Shown: in pieces, positions 1 to 9,466 of the stretch
Layout of the letters: each line of letters opens with the position of its first letter
How positions within the stretch are numbered: the first letter of the stretch is position 1
NCBI GenBank assembly: GCA_964543905.1
Contig: CAZIZO010000015.1
Coordinates: 1-64,000 of the forward strand
Reading direction: 5' to 3'
Source: GCA-016699835 sp964543905
GTDB taxonomy: Bacteria; Planctomycetota; Phycisphaerae; Phycisphaerales; UBA1924
DNA: 64,000 nucleotides
Notes under the pieces: generated by a model
Seen by the model: only the letters and a program-made list of their open reading frames with translations
What the model was told of the DNA's origin: nothing
Databases searched by the model: none
Translations under genes and position numbers: made by a program

Positions 1-1865
1 TGGGGCGCGTGCTCGATGCGTGCCCCCCGGACCTACGCGGATGGGAGTGGGGATATCTCCGCTCGGTCGTCGACACGTGCGATCATCAGGTCAGCACGCC
101 GGGCGAGTACATGCTGCGATTCGCCGCGACTTCGACAGGCGATCGATTCGTCGCGTGGCACCCCGGGCTCTCCATGTACGTCATGGAGAAATCGACGGGA
201 CGCGTCCTGAAGGAACTGAACTACGGCAGCGAGGTGCTCGCGGAGACGGCGTGCGTCTCGCTCGATGGAACACGCGCGCTCTTCGGCACGCCCAAGTCGC
301 AACTCTGGGTGCTGGACCTGGAGACCTTCGAGCGAACCGTGATCGGGCGACCCCAGGCGGCGCTCTCGTACACGATGGCGATCTTTCCCGATGGCTTGCG
401 CGCGCTCTGTGCCGAGCAGTCGCCCGGGAAGCCCTGGACGCCCACCGTGGTGAGTTTGGAGACGGGCGAGACGATCCGGGTGATGGAGGGGGCGAACGCG
501 ACGATCGGGGCGGTGAGCGCGGATGGAAAGTGGATCGCCGCCGCGGGTGGCGGGCGGATCTGGGTGCAGGACTCGGACGGGCGGCAGGCGCCGATGACGA
601 TGACGCCGCACCGCCTCGCGATCCGCGCGATCGCCTTCAGCCATGACGGGACGCGCGTGGCGACGTGCGCGAACGACGGCTTTGTGCACGTCTGGAACTG
701 GTCGACGGGCGCGACCAAGTCGATGCGACTGACCGACAACAAACTGTCGGCGCTCACGTGGAGCCCCTCCAGCCGATACATCGCGACGGCAGGCACCGAG
801 GGCGTCATTTCCATCCTCGATGCCGAGACGCTCCTGACGATCACGTCGCTCTACGGACACGCCTCGACGGTGGACACGCTGGCCTGGTATGGTGCGCCCG
901 ACGTGCTGATGTCCATCGCGAGAGATCGCACCATCCGATGGTGGAATCTCCCCGCTCGACCCACGCAGCCCGTCATCAACGCTGGCTCGGGCATCTTCAG
1001 CGGGGCCTGGTTTGCCGATTCGTCGGCGTACGTCATCGGGCTCCGCGATGGCCGCATCGTCAAGCATCGGGCGAAAGACCTCCGTTACGAGGGTGAACTG
1101 GCCCGTCTTCCCGGGACCATCAACGAAGTGGCGATCTCGAGGGATGGCTCGCTCCTCGCGGCCGTGAGCGAGGGGGGCATGGCGCTGACCATGAGCCTGC
1201 CGCAAGGCGAGGAACTCCTCCGTATGCAGGTCAACGCCGGTCGCGCCATCGACGTCCAGTTTGATCCAACCGGCTCCGTCGTCTACGTCGGGGTCGATCC
1301 GGGATCCCTGGGGGTGTGGGACCCGTTGCGCGGCGTCAAGTTGCGCGAGTTCGAGAAAGGCCCCAGCAACGCCATCCGATGCGCGATCACGCCCGACGGG
1401 ACAAAGGTCGTTGTTGGGTACCAGGAAGGACAACTCGTCGTCCACGACGCCGCCACCGGAAAGATCGAGCGCACGATCGCGAACGGGGGCTCCTGGCCTT
1501 CGCAACTCCGCGCGACGCCCGATGGCAAGGGCGTGGTCGTCGTCTTCGCGAACGGGCTCGTCGGCTCGTGGGATATCGCCACGGGGGAGTGCCTCCGCAC
1601 TTTCACGGGGCACCAGAACGGCGTCTACAGCCTCTCGATCAATCCCGATGGCTCGCGCATCGCCACCGGCGGGTGGGACAACACGGTCCGCGTCTGGGAT
1701 TATCACACCGGCCTCGAACTGCTCACCTTCCGCCCCCACATCGGCGAACTCTGGGTGAGTGATTTCAGCCCGGACGGTTCGTGCTTTGTCAGCGGGTCCA
1801 GCGATGCGGCGCTGCGCATGTGGAGGCCCGTCGTTCGAGAGTCGCGCTCCGTGCTTGGAAACTGA
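1..1865 (+). CDS. WD40-repeat protein, 5' end outside the window
   Basis: The frame is open to the left edge, and the first residues (LDACPPDLRGWEW) resemble the linker found after the kinase and membrane part of planctomycete Ser/Thr kinase-WD40 proteins. This is therefore probably the C-terminal part of a larger protein, although a GTG at 9 could be an internal start. About 618 residues are visible, made of many WD40-like blades (for example VRVWDYHTG near the end, VHVWNWSTG near residue 225). Such repeats form beta-propellers that bind partner proteins. No catalytic motif is visible in this part. The kinase assignment is inference. Confidence 0.8.
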   Translation, partial: GRVLDACPPDLRGWEWGYLRSVVDTCDHQVSTPGEYMLRFAATSTGDRFVAWHPGLSMYVMEKSTGRVLKELNYGSEVLAETACVSLDGTRALFGTPKSQLWVLDLETFERTVIGRPQAALSYTMAIFPDGLRALCAEQSPGKPWTPTVVSLETGETIRVMEGANATIGAVSADGKWIAAAGGGRIWVQDSDGRQAPMTMTPHRLAIRAIAFSHDGTRVATCANDGFVHVWNWSTGATKSMRLTDNKLSALTWSPSSRYIATAGTEGVISILDAETLLTITSLYGHASTVDTLAWYGAPDVLMSIARDRTIRWWNLPARPTQPVINAGSGIFSGAWFADSSAYVIGLRDGRIVKHRAKDLRYEGELARLPGTINEVAISRDGSLLAAVSEGGMALTMSLPQGEELLRMQVNAGRAIDVQFDPTGSVVYVGVDPGSLGVWDPLRGVKLREFEKGPSNAIRCAITPDGTKVVVGYQEGQLVVHDAATGKIERTIANGGSWPSQLRATPDGKGVVVVFANGLVGSWDIATGECLRTFTGHQNGVYSLSINPDGSRIATGGWDNTVRVWDYHTGLELLTFRPHIGELWVSDFSPDGSCFVSGSSDAALRMWRPVVRESRSVLGN

Positions 1866-1942
1866 TCGGGCCACCGCGAGGCGCGACGACGTCCGGCCTG
1901 GATTTGTTCGGCGCGGCGTGCGGATCACGCGAACAATCCGCC

Positions 1943-2812
1943 ATGTCCAGTTCTCTCTCCGAGCCCAAGATCCTCCCTTCGTCGATCCCCGCGCCGGCCC
2001 CCCTCCGCTTGGGTGGCCGTGTGTTCACCTCAAGGCTGTTGGTCGGCACGGGCAAGTATGCCACTTATGAACTCATGCAGCGTGCGATCGACGCCAGCGG
2101 ATGCGACGTCGTCACGGTCGCCGTGCGCCGCGAACGCCTGGTCAACGCCGAGGGGCGCAGCCTTCTGGAGTTCCTCGACACCAAGCGATACACCATCCTT
2201 CCCAACACCGCCGGGTGCTTCAGCGCCGAGGACGCCATCCGCGTCGCACGACTCGGGCGCGATCTCCTCGAGCAACTCGCCAACCCCGGTGCGAGTTGGG
2301 TCAAACTCGAAGTCCTCGGCGACAAAAAGACCCTCCTCCCCGACCCCGTCGGCACGATCGAAGCCACCCGCGAACTTGTGAAGGACGGCTTCCAAGTCCT
2401 CGCCTACTCCAGCGACGACCCCATCTCCGCGATCCGCATCAAGGAAGCCGGCGCGTCCAGCGTCATGCCCGCGGGCAGCCCCATCGGCAGCGGGCAAGGC
2501 GTCCTCAACCGCAACAACATCCTCCTCTGCCTCGAACTCCTCAAGCAAGGCGACGCGACGTATCCCGTCATCGTCGACGCCGGCGTCGGCAACGCCAGCG
2601 ACGTCGCCATCGCTATGGAACTCGGCGCCGACGGCGTCCTCCTCAACACCGCCATCGCGCACGCCAAAGACCCCGTCCTCATGGCCAGCGCCATGCGCAA
2701 AGCCTGCGAGGCGGGGCGCGAAAGTTATCTCGCCGGGCGCATCCCAAAGAAGTTGTACGCGAGCGCGAGCAGCCCGTGGGAGGGGACGATCTCGTACATC
2801 CCGGGCGAATAA
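1943..2812 (+). CDS. thiG: Thiazole synthase ThiG
   Basis: ThiG makes the thiazole phosphate moiety of thiamine from 1-deoxy-xylulose 5-phosphate, dehydroglycine and ThiS-thiocarboxylate in the cytoplasm. The 289-residue product has the family's TIM-barrel signature. It includes TSRLLVGTGKY near residue 29, the WVKLEV segment with the Schiff-base lysine at about K121, and the phosphate-binding PAGSPIGSG segment. The frame is open upstream, but the ATG at 1943 gives the normal family length and leaves room after the upstream gene. No thiS, thiF or thiH is adjacent, so the partner genes must lie elsewhere. Confidence 0.95.
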   Translation: MSSSLSEPKILPSSIPAPAPLRLGGRVFTSRLLVGTGKYATYELMQRAIDASGCDVVTVAVRRERLVNAEGRSLLEFLDTKRYTILPNTAGCFSAEDAIRVARLGRDLLEQLANPGASWVKLEVLGDKKTLLPDPVGTIEATRELVKDGFQVLAYSSDDPISAIRIKEAGASSVMPAGSPIGSGQGVLNRNNILLCLELLKQGDATYPVIVDAGVGNASDVAIAMELGADGVLLNTAIAHAKDPVLMASAMRKACEAGRESYLAGRIPKKLYASASSPWEGTISYIPGE

Positions 2813-2820
2813 CGCAAGTT

Positions 2821-2875
2821 CCACGGGGTTCCACTCGACGGTGGCTCACCCCGTGGGGCGGGTCTCCCACCCGCC
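2821..2875. terminator. Two hairpins between convergent thiG and ruvB
   Basis: An 8-bp stem, CCACGGGG (2821-2828) with CCCCGTGG (2849-2856), encloses a smaller CCAC/GTGG stem. A second 7-bp stem, GGCGGGT (2857-2863) with ACCCGCC (2869-2875), follows directly. They sit between two convergent genes, which fits a bidirectional transcription stop. Neither has a clear T tract, so intrinsic termination is only a candidate role. Confidence 0.45.
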
Positions 2876-2924
2876 ACGAGTCCTGCTCTATGGCCCTGCA
2901 CGCGCGTTTCAGGTGCAATCCGTC

Positions 2925-3989
2925 TTACGCGTCATCGAACAGGCGAGTCTCGACGGGCGTCGGACGAGGAAGCGCCAAACCAAGATGCTCGCAAGCCACC
3001 CGGGTCAACTCCCGTCCGCGCCGGGTGCGGGCGAGGAACCCGATCTGGAGGAGGTAGGGTTCGACCACGTCCTCCAGCGTTCCCACGTCCTCGTTCATCG
3101 TCGCGGCGATCGCCTCCAATCCCACCGGCCCGCCCGAGTACACCGTCCCGATCGTCCGCAAGTACGCGCGATCCAACTCGTCGAGCCCCAGCGCGTCCAC
3201 ACCCTCCAGCGAGAGGGCCGCATCCACATGCGCGGGTGTGAGATGGCCCCCCGCCTTCACCTGCACATAATCTCGAACCCGCCGCAGCAGGCGATTCGCA
3301 ATCCGAGGCGTGCCCCGCGATCTTCGCGCGATCGAGTGCAGCGCATCGTCCTTCGCCTGGGCCACACCCAAAAGCCCGCAACTCCGCCGCAAGATGCGCA
3401 GCAGTTCGTCCTCGCTGTAATACTTGAGGTGATGCACGATCCCGAAGCGCGAGCGCAACGGCGAACTGAGCAACCCCGCCCGCGTCGTGGCGCCGATCAG
3501 CGTGAACGGCTTGCACTTGATCTGCACCGTCCGGGCATTCAAGCCGCTGTCCACCGTCACGTCGATGCGGAAATCCTCCATGGCCGGATAGATGAACTCC
3601 TCGACCGCCACGGGCAAGCGATGGATCTCGTCGATGAAGAGCACGTCTCCCATCGCCAGCCGCGTGAGGGCCGCGACCAGATCCGTCCCCTTCGCCAGCA
3701 CCGGCCCGCTCGTCACATGCACCTTCGCGCCCATCTCCTGTGCGATGACGTGCGCCAGCGTGGTCTTCCCCAAGCCCGGCGGTCCGTGCAACAGCAAATG
3801 CTCCATCGGATCCTGCCGCTGCTTCGCCGCCTGCACGGCAATCCGCAGACGCTGGATCAAATCCTCCTGCCCCACGTACTCGTCGATCTGCGTCGGGCGC
3901 AGCGCCCAGTTGAGTTTGTCCTCTTCGGGTTGGGCGGCGGTGGGGGAGATAAGGCGATCGGTAGCCACGCGAGACTGTAGTGCGCGCAC
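2925..3989 (-). CDS. ruvB: Holliday junction branch migration ATPase RuvB
   Basis: RuvB is the hexameric AAA+ motor that drives branch migration of Holliday junctions together with RuvA. The 354-residue product has the Walker A motif GPPGLGKT (about 69-76), the Walker B region DVLFIDE (about 115-121), sensor 1 (IGATTRAG) and the SRFG arginine-finger segment. A C-terminal winged-helix domain contains the typical GLEAIAATMNE and EPYLLQIGF segments. Both possible starts are GTG (3989, or seven codons later). ruvA and ruvC are not adjacent. The gene converges on thiG. Confidence 0.96.
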   Translation of the reverse strand: MRALQSRVATDRLISPTAAQPEEDKLNWALRPTQIDEYVGQEDLIQRLRIAVQAAKQRQDPMEHLLLHGPPGLGKTTLAHVIAQEMGAKVHVTSGPVLAKGTDLVAALTRLAMGDVLFIDEIHRLPVAVEEFIYPAMEDFRIDVTVDSGLNARTVQIKCKPFTLIGATTRAGLLSSPLRSRFGIVHHLKYYSEDELLRILRRSCGLLGVAQAKDDALHSIARRSRGTPRIANRLLRRVRDYVQVKAGGHLTPAHVDAALSLEGVDALGLDELDRAYLRTIGTVYSGGPVGLEAIAATMNEDVGTLEDVVEPYLLQIGFLARTRRGRELTRVACEHLGLALPRPTPVETRLFDDA

Positions 3990-3999
3990 CGTGCCGTGC

Positions 4000-5544
4000 T
4001 CAGTTCATGGGCAAACCCTTGCTACGCCACAAGTCCACAAGTCGCTCCTTGGTGGTCGGTTCGTAGATGATGCCGTCGGGCATTTCGGTGCGGACGAGTT
4101 CGCCCGTGTCGGTATAGAGCGATGTCTGGACACGCTCGGCATCGCCGATGCGGGTAACGAGTTTCCAGATGCCTCCCGGCTCCGGGGGCGGAGTGAGTGT
4201 GTCGCGCCGGAGTTGGATCTTGCTCGTGCCGTTCTGCCACGTGTAAAAAGCGTACTCACTCGCCGATTTGCTGCGGAGCATGAACTGTGGCAAGAGCATG
4301 GCATCGACGCGGCTGACGTACCCGTCGGACTTGATCTCGGGCTGGGTCACTTCCTCGCCACGCCCCGTGGCGGTGGCGGTGACGGTCATGTTCCGCCCCA
4401 CCCGCGCGCCAATTTCGGTCGCGAGCGCCGGGGTTTCTTTTTTGCTGGGAGCGTTGGGCGCGGGGATCGCCCTCCCCGCGCTCCGCGCGGTCCATGCCTC
4501 GCTCTCGCGATTGGGGCTCATGAAGTACGTCGCCTTCGAGTCGTACATCTGCCCCGCGACCATCACCCGCGAGTCGATCTGCACGACATAGCCCTCTTCG
4601 CGATCCGCCAGATTCCACTGCGCCTTCGGGCGGGTCTCATCAAGGAGCCCACGCTGCCCCACGAACGCGCGGATACGCGTATACCCAACCTCGTCCGCGT
4701 CCGTCACCGCGTTCGTCGGGGCCGGGCGGTACATCCGAATCCATCGTTCAGGCTTCGAGAGCACCTCGCGATAGTCCTCTTCGGTCAGGTCCCTCAGGAG
4801 TTTGATGCCGGCTTCGACGGCAATCCCGCGAGCCGCATTGAGTTCGTTCGTGTCCGCGAATCGCGAGGAGGCGACCATCGTCTCATAGATGGGCTTGACG
4901 CGCTCAAACTCCTTGTCCGTCGTGGTCAACTCGAAGACCACGAACTGCTGCTGCGCGGTCTGGACGACGGTCACTCCTTTGACGGCTTGCGGTTTGTCGT
5001 TGCCCTGCGCGAGAGCGACGTACACGCGATCCAGAGGGAACTTGGTGCCCCCATTCTGAAGAAACAATGGCTTGGTCCGGTCCTCGGGGACGCGTTCGAC
5101 GATGCCGCCCTTCGCATATTTGAACGTGGTCTCCGGGCGAGAGTTGGCGGTCTGTGGGCGGAGCGGCGCCGACTCGAGTGTGTGCGAGACGATGCCGACC
5201 GAGGCCAGCAACGACTTGGCCACCTCATCGTTGACGCTGTGGACATCCAGATTCGGATTGCTCACGCGGGATACGCGAATCAGCACGCTCCAACTCTGAT
5301 CTTCGGCCACGATCTGGGTCGCGCTCTGCAACTTCACGGTGAGTTTCTCAACCGCGCAACCCGCCGGGAGCGCGACCGAGAGACCCACATCCTCGATCTT
5401 CACAACTTGGTCCGAGAAGTCCGAAACGGGCGTCGCACTGCCCTTCACCGCCGAGGGCGAGACGGCGTTGCCTGAAGTGGTTTGGGCGAACGCCGATGCC
5501 GAAAGGGCGAGCGTCGTCGCTGCAATACCAAACAAAATACGCAC
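4000..5544 (-). CDS. Secreted protein of unknown function
   Basis: A GTG start at 5544 is chosen because a GGAGG Shine-Dalgarno lies six bases upstream and the protein then opens with a clean signal peptide (VRILFGIAATTLALSASAFA). The 514-residue product is presumably exported. The body holds no motif I recognise. It is rich in beta-prone, polar sequence and has paired statements such as WIRMYRP and YVVQIDSRVMV. The stop lies 11 bases from the GTG of ruvB on the same strand, so the two genes could be cotranscribed. I cannot assign a function. Confidence 0.75.
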   Translation of the reverse strand: MRILFGIAATTLALSASAFAQTTSGNAVSPSAVKGSATPVSDFSDQVVKIEDVGLSVALPAGCAVEKLTVKLQSATQIVAEDQSWSVLIRVSRVSNPNLDVHSVNDEVAKSLLASVGIVSHTLESAPLRPQTANSRPETTFKYAKGGIVERVPEDRTKPLFLQNGGTKFPLDRVYVALAQGNDKPQAVKGVTVVQTAQQQFVVFELTTTDKEFERVKPIYETMVASSRFADTNELNAARGIAVEAGIKLLRDLTEEDYREVLSKPERWIRMYRPAPTNAVTDADEVGYTRIRAFVGQRGLLDETRPKAQWNLADREEGYVVQIDSRVMVAGQMYDSKATYFMSPNRESEAWTARSAGRAIPAPNAPSKKETPALATEIGARVGRNMTVTATATGRGEEVTQPEIKSDGYVSRVDAMLLPQFMLRSKSASEYAFYTWQNGTSKIQLRRDTLTPPPEPGGIWKLVTRIGDAERVQTSLYTDTGELVRTEMPDGIIYEPTTKERLVDLWRSKGLPMN

Positions 5545-6022
5545 GCTAGACCTCCGAGTGGGGCGGGCATGGATCACCCCCTCCTTATCGAGGTTCGGGG
5601 GCACGCCGCAGTTTAAGGTACGTCGGCGAACATCGACGGTTGATCCCGCCTTGCTCGAAGTTCGAGGGTGGCGGCTGAGGACCCTATGTGGGGGTTCGCG
5701 GAACGGTGGCCTATGTGGGCGAGGTCTCACGTCCAAGACGAGGCGATACGGTTGACACGGTGCGGGCGGTCGCTATTCTTCCCTCCCTGGGCCTTCGCAG
5801 GGTGGGTGGCATGTCGCGCGATCGACCTGCCGCAGGAATGTGAGGCCCAGCGTCGTCTTCGTCTCGGCTTCGAGGCGATTCTCGTTCGGAGATTCTTGAT
5901 CGTCGCGCCGCGAGGCGGCATGGTCGAGGCTTTGGCGGAGTCGCGGCGTCCCGAGCGTGGCAAGTGAGCGTCGAGTTGAGCAGTGGTTTGGTCCGAGTGC
6001 GCGATATTGAGAGGATGATCGA
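5545..6022. other. Divergent spacer and long leader before rpsJ
   Basis: This 478-base stretch separates the secreted unknown from the ribosomal supercluster. It holds the likely rpsJ promoter (5752-5779), so the rpsJ leader would be over 200 bases. Just after the promoter is CCCTG...CAGGG followed by GGGTGGGTGG. A similar CCCTG/AGGTGGGTGG arrangement follows the box upstream of rplD at 7190. I see no convincing gene in it, and the short open frames have no family signature. Confidence 0.5.
5752..5779 (+). promoter_or_regulatory. Sigma-70-like promoter of the S10 cluster
   Basis: TTGACA at 5752-5757 matches the -35 consensus perfectly. TATTCT at 5774-5779 is a good -10 box, with 16 bases between them. 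It points into the rpsJ leader and is the best promoter-like match I found in the window. Confidence 0.65.
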
Positions 6023-6331
<309 letters not shown>

Positions 6332-6450
6332 TTGCAGTTCGAGACGCGCCCGCGAGGTCGCGTCTCTTTTCATTTTCGACTCGACTTCGAGTCACGGACG
6401 ATCAGGGCGCTCCCGCGTGAGCGGCACCGGATTCCGAAGGAGCATGGATC

Positions 6451-7140
6451 ATGGGTTTCTCTCTTCTGGGCAAAAAAGTCGGCATGACCCGCGTGTATGA
6501 CGGGGGCAAAGTCGTCCCCGTGACCGTCATCGAGTGCGGCCCGTGCGTTGTGACACAACTCCGCACCAAGGAGCGGGACGGCTACTCCGCCGTGCAGATC
6601 GGATTCGACGAGATCAAGCCCCGCAACTCGACGATGCCGTTGATCAAGCACGACTTCGCCGCCGGCACCACGCCCAAGCGTCACCACCGCGAGTTCCGCG
6701 TGGATGAAAAGGAGGCCGCGAACTACACCTTGGGGCAAGAACTGAAGGTCAACGCCCTCGAAGGCACGCTCTACGTCGACGTGATCGGCACGAGCAAGGG
6801 CAAAGGGTTCCAGGGCGTCATGAAGCGCCACCACTTCAAGGGCATGTTCGCGTCGCACGGCACCGAACGCAAGCACCGTTCGCCCGGCTCCATCGGCTCG
6901 CTCTGCTCCAACCGCGGGTTCGGCGGCGGCTTGAAGAAGGGAAAGCGGATGGCGGGGCACATGGGCGATGAACGCGTGACGGTCCGCAGCATCGACGTGG
7001 TGAAGATCATCCCCGAGAAGAACCTCTTGTTGGTCAAGGGCCCGGTCCCGGGCGCGAACACGGGCCTCCTGGAGATTCGGCCGGCGATCAGGCTCTACAA
7101 GGGCAAGGCCGCGAAGGTGAAGAAAGCGGCGGGCAAGTAA
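6451..7140 (+). CDS. rplC: 50S ribosomal protein L3
   Basis: L3 is an early assembly protein whose long loop reaches towards the peptidyl transferase centre. The 229-residue product shows GKKVGMTRVYD at the start, the GKGFQGVMKRHHF segment and the loop region HGTERKHRSPGSIG. The final GNTGLLEI-like segment is also present. AAGGAG precedes the ATG by eight bases. It follows rpsJ by about 120 bases and is followed by an unusually long gap before rplD. Confidence 0.97.
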   Translation: MGFSLLGKKVGMTRVYDGGKVVPVTVIECGPCVVTQLRTKERDGYSAVQIGFDEIKPRNSTMPLIKHDFAAGTTPKRHHREFRVDEKEAANYTLGQELKVNALEGTLYVDVIGTSKGKGFQGVMKRHHFKGMFASHGTERKHRSPGSIGSLCSNRGFGGGLKKGKRMAGHMGDERVTVRSIDVVKIIPEKNLLLVKGPVPGANTGLLEIRPAIRLYKGKAAKVKKAAGK

Positions 7141-7504
7141 TCGAGCACGCTGAACGGCGAGTTGACGAGATTTGTTCGGAGAGTGTGCCTAGACTCTCGA
7201 CCCTGCCCGTCGTGAGGTGGGTGGATGGAAGGCAACGACATCGGCCACCGACGAATGGCCGGTGTGCCCGGAAGGTCCGAAAGGGATACCGCCGGGCGAG
7301 CACAACAAGCGTGATCGGCGGTCGTCGCCGTCGATCGGGAATGGACTGCCGAGTCGATTCCGCTCCACACCGCACCGGGCAACTGGTGTCCCCGGGCAAC
7401 CGACCGGGATTCGGGGTGCGACGGATAGGCGAGGAAGGCCCGACAGGCTGGAAGAGCATGTCGGAGCAGGTCGGGCAAGGCGTCAAGACGAGGTAAATGG
7501 ACCA
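7141..7504 (+). other. 364-base spacer inside the operon before rplD
   Basis: Such a long gap between rplC and rplD is unusual in an S10 operon. It contains a TGCCTAGACT box (7187-7196) like those before rpmJ and rplQ, then CCCTG...AGGTGGGTGG. The remainder is GC-rich and looks able to fold. The L4 frame is open back to a GTG at 7217, but that part shows no ribosomal protein similarity, so I treat it as non-coding leader. L4 is known to regulate the S10 leader in E. coli; a comparable role here is only inference. Confidence 0.45.
7187..7196 (+). promoter_or_regulatory. TGCCTAGACT box, candidate -10 element before rplD
   Basis: The ten bases match the TGCCTAGAAT boxes upstream of rpmJ and rplQ in nine positions. 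A TTGACG lies upstream at 7162-7167, but the 22-base spacing is too long for a normal sigma-70 promoter. The promoter role therefore rests mainly on the repeated motif. Confidence 0.35.
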
Positions 7505-8197
7505 ATGGAAGTCCCCGTCTACAACATGCAGGGCAACCAGGTTGCCAAGTTCAGCATCGATGAGGATTCGCTGGGTGGGCAGATCAACGCATCGTTGATC
7601 AAGCAGGCCTACGTGCGCTACCACGCGAACACTCGTCAGGGTTCGAGCCGAACGAAGAACCGTCAGGACGTCGAGGGCTCGACCAAGAAGATGTATAAGC
7701 AAAAGGGCACGGGCAACGCACGCCACGGCGACCGCAAGGTCAACCTGATGAAGGGCGGCGGCCACGGGCACAGCAAGAAGCGCACGCGTGAAGATTTCCG
7801 CGTGGATATGCCCAAGAAGATGCGCCGCAAGGCGAATCGCAATGCCTTCCTGGCAAAACTCGTGGACAACGAGGTCCGCATCATCGACGGCCTGACCTTC
7901 AACGAGCCAAAGACCAAGGCGTTCAAGGATTTCCTGAGCGCGGTCAAGGTCGACAACTCGGCGTTGGTGGCGGTCCCGAGCGAGGGGAAGAACGCGGAGA
8001 ACGCGCGGCTTTCGGGTCGCAACATCGACGACGTGACGTTGGTGCGTGCCGATCAGTTGACCGCGTTCAACATGCTGAACCACCGCTACCTGGTCATCTC
8101 GAAGGCCGATCTCGAGGCGTGGCTGAAGGGCCCGACCTCGCAGACGGGCAAGGTGGCGAAGATTTCTCCCCTGGGTCGTAGCAAGGAGAGCGCGTAA
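7505..8197 (+). CDS. rplD: 50S ribosomal protein L4
   Basis: L4 is an assembly protein that lines the exit tunnel and in E. coli represses its own operon. The ATG at 7505 gives a normal 230-residue protein. It begins with VPVYNMQG and contains the basic loop with GSSRTKNRQDVEGSTKKM and KQKGTGNARHG. The open frame continues upstream, but that sequence does not look like L4. The stop codon overlaps the ATG of rplW (TAATG), which suggests translational coupling. Confidence 0.95.
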   Translation: MEVPVYNMQGNQVAKFSIDEDSLGGQINASLIKQAYVRYHANTRQGSSRTKNRQDVEGSTKKMYKQKGTGNARHGDRKVNLMKGGGHGHSKKRTREDFRVDMPKKMRRKANRNAFLAKLVDNEVRIIDGLTFNEPKTKAFKDFLSAVKVDNSALVAVPSEGKNAENARLSGRNIDDVTLVRADQLTAFNMLNHRYLVISKADLEAWLKGPTSQTGKVAKISPLGRSKESA

Positions 8198-8487
8198 TGC
8201 CCGCCAACGTTGATCCGCATTTCATCATCAAGAAGCCGCTGCTGACGGAAAAGAGCACGTTCGCGATGAACGAGCAGGGGCAGTACGCGTTCGTCGTCGA
8301 TCCCCGCGCCACCAAGACGGAGATCAAGGACGCCATCGAGAAGATCTACAAGGTGAAGGTCGAGCAGGTGAACACCTCGATTAAGAAGGGCGAGCACCGT
8401 CGCATCCGTTCCGGGCCGATGATCGATCCGCCGTCGAAGAAGGCGATCGTGAAGTTGGCCGAGGGCGGAAAGATCGAGTTGTTCTGA
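8197..8487 (+). CDS. rplW: 50S ribosomal protein L23
   Basis: L23 sits at the tunnel exit and docks trigger factor and SRP. The 96-residue product contains the IIKKPLLTEKST opening, the YAFVVDPRATKTEIKDAIE segment in which the family is recognised, and a basic middle region. Its ATG overlaps the rplD stop by one base. The spacer after it contains GGCACTAGG (8512-8520), the reverse complement of a heptad-repeat motif found between rpsC and rplP. Confidence 0.96.
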   Translation: MPANVDPHFIIKKPLLTEKSTFAMNEQGQYAFVVDPRATKTEIKDAIEKIYKVKVEQVNTSIKKGEHRRIRSGPMIDPPSKKAIVKLAEGGKIELF

Positions 8488-8533
8488 GCGGACACTGGGC
8501 ATCACGCACGAGGCACTAGGAAAGAAGACTGTC

Positions 8534-9394
8534 ATGCCGATTCGCGTATACAAGAAGACCTCCGCTGGCCGCCGCTTCGCGTCGGTGAACATGCACGCGG
8601 AAGTCACCAAGAACAAGCCGGAGACGTCGCTCCTGCGCCCGCTCCCGCACACCGGTGGTCGTAACTTCTCGGGCAAAACGGTGAGCCGTGGCATCGGCGG
8701 CGGCGTCAAGCAGCGCTACCGCGTCATTGACTTCAAGCGTCGCGACCGGGCCGGGATCGAGGGGAAGGTCATCGGGATCGAGTACGATCCCAACCGCTCC
8801 TCGCACATCGCGCTGGTCGAGTACAAGGACGGCACGAAGCGGTACATCATCGCCCCCGCCGGGCTGACCGATGGGGCGACGATCGTGTGTTCGCTGAAGG
8901 AGGCCGCCGAGCCGTCGGTGGGCAACGCGATGCCGCTGAAGTACATCCCGACGGGCTTGGACGTGCACTGCATCGAGTTGCACCCGGGCCGCGGGGCGCA
9001 GATGTGTCGATCGGCCGGTTCGTACGCCACGCTCTCGAACAAGGAAGGCGAGTACGCGACGCTCACCCTGCCCAGCGGCGAAATGCGCCGCGTCCCGGCG
9101 GACTGCCTCGCGACGATCGGTCAGGTCGGCAACGGCGACCACCGCCTCCGCCGCCTCGGGAAGGCCGGCCTCTCTCGTCTCATGGGTCGCCGGCCGATCA
9201 CCCGCGGCATGGCGAAGAGCCACCACGCCCACCCGTTGGGCGGTGGTTCGGGACGCAGCAAAGGCAACCGTCCGCCCTGCGGCCCGACGGGCGTGCTGGC
9301 CAAGGGTGGAGATACCCGCAACAAGAAACAACCGAGCACGAAACTCATCATCCGTCGGCGCACGAGCAAGCGCTACGGCGTGAAGAGCACCTGA
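8534..9394 (+). CDS. rplB: 50S ribosomal protein L2
   Basis: L2 is one of the most conserved proteins near the peptidyl transferase centre and is needed for subunit joining. The 286-residue product has the RNA-binding core (KRRDRAGIEGKV, LHPGRGAQMCRSAG, LPSGEMR). The usually invariant DHPHGGG motif reads AHPLGGG at residues 232-238: the first His is kept, but Asp and the second His are replaced. A Cys in the following PPCGPTG segment is also unusual. The rest of the gene looks intact and is under clear coding constraint. Confidence 0.96.
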   Translation: MPIRVYKKTSAGRRFASVNMHAEVTKNKPETSLLRPLPHTGGRNFSGKTVSRGIGGGVKQRYRVIDFKRRDRAGIEGKVIGIEYDPNRSSHIALVEYKDGTKRYIIAPAGLTDGATIVCSLKEAAEPSVGNAMPLKYIPTGLDVHCIELHPGRGAQMCRSAGSYATLSNKEGEYATLTLPSGEMRRVPADCLATIGQVGNGDHRLRRLGKAGLSRLMGRRPITRGMAKSHHAHPLGGGSGRSKGNRPPCGPTGVLAKGGDTRNKKQPSTKLIIRRRTSKRYGVKST

Positions 9395-9466
9395 GCAGGC
9401 ACAGAGGCACGAAGAGCGAGTCTGGAAGGCTAGAGCCCCGAACGCAGAAGACCCAGGAAGAGCAAC

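Noticed and set aside
7162..7196. TTGACG plus TAGACT as a normal sigma-70 promoter
   Set aside because: The 22-base spacing is outside the usual range; only the -10-like box was kept, at low confidence.
7217..7504. N-terminal extension of L4 from a GTG at 7217
   Set aside because: The extra 96 residues do not resemble L4 or another ribosomal protein, and the ATG at 7505 gives the normal length.
7141..7504. RNase P RNA or SRP RNA in the rplC-rplD gap
   Set aside because: The conserved SRP core and the RNase P P4 motifs were not found, so I left it as an unassigned spacer.
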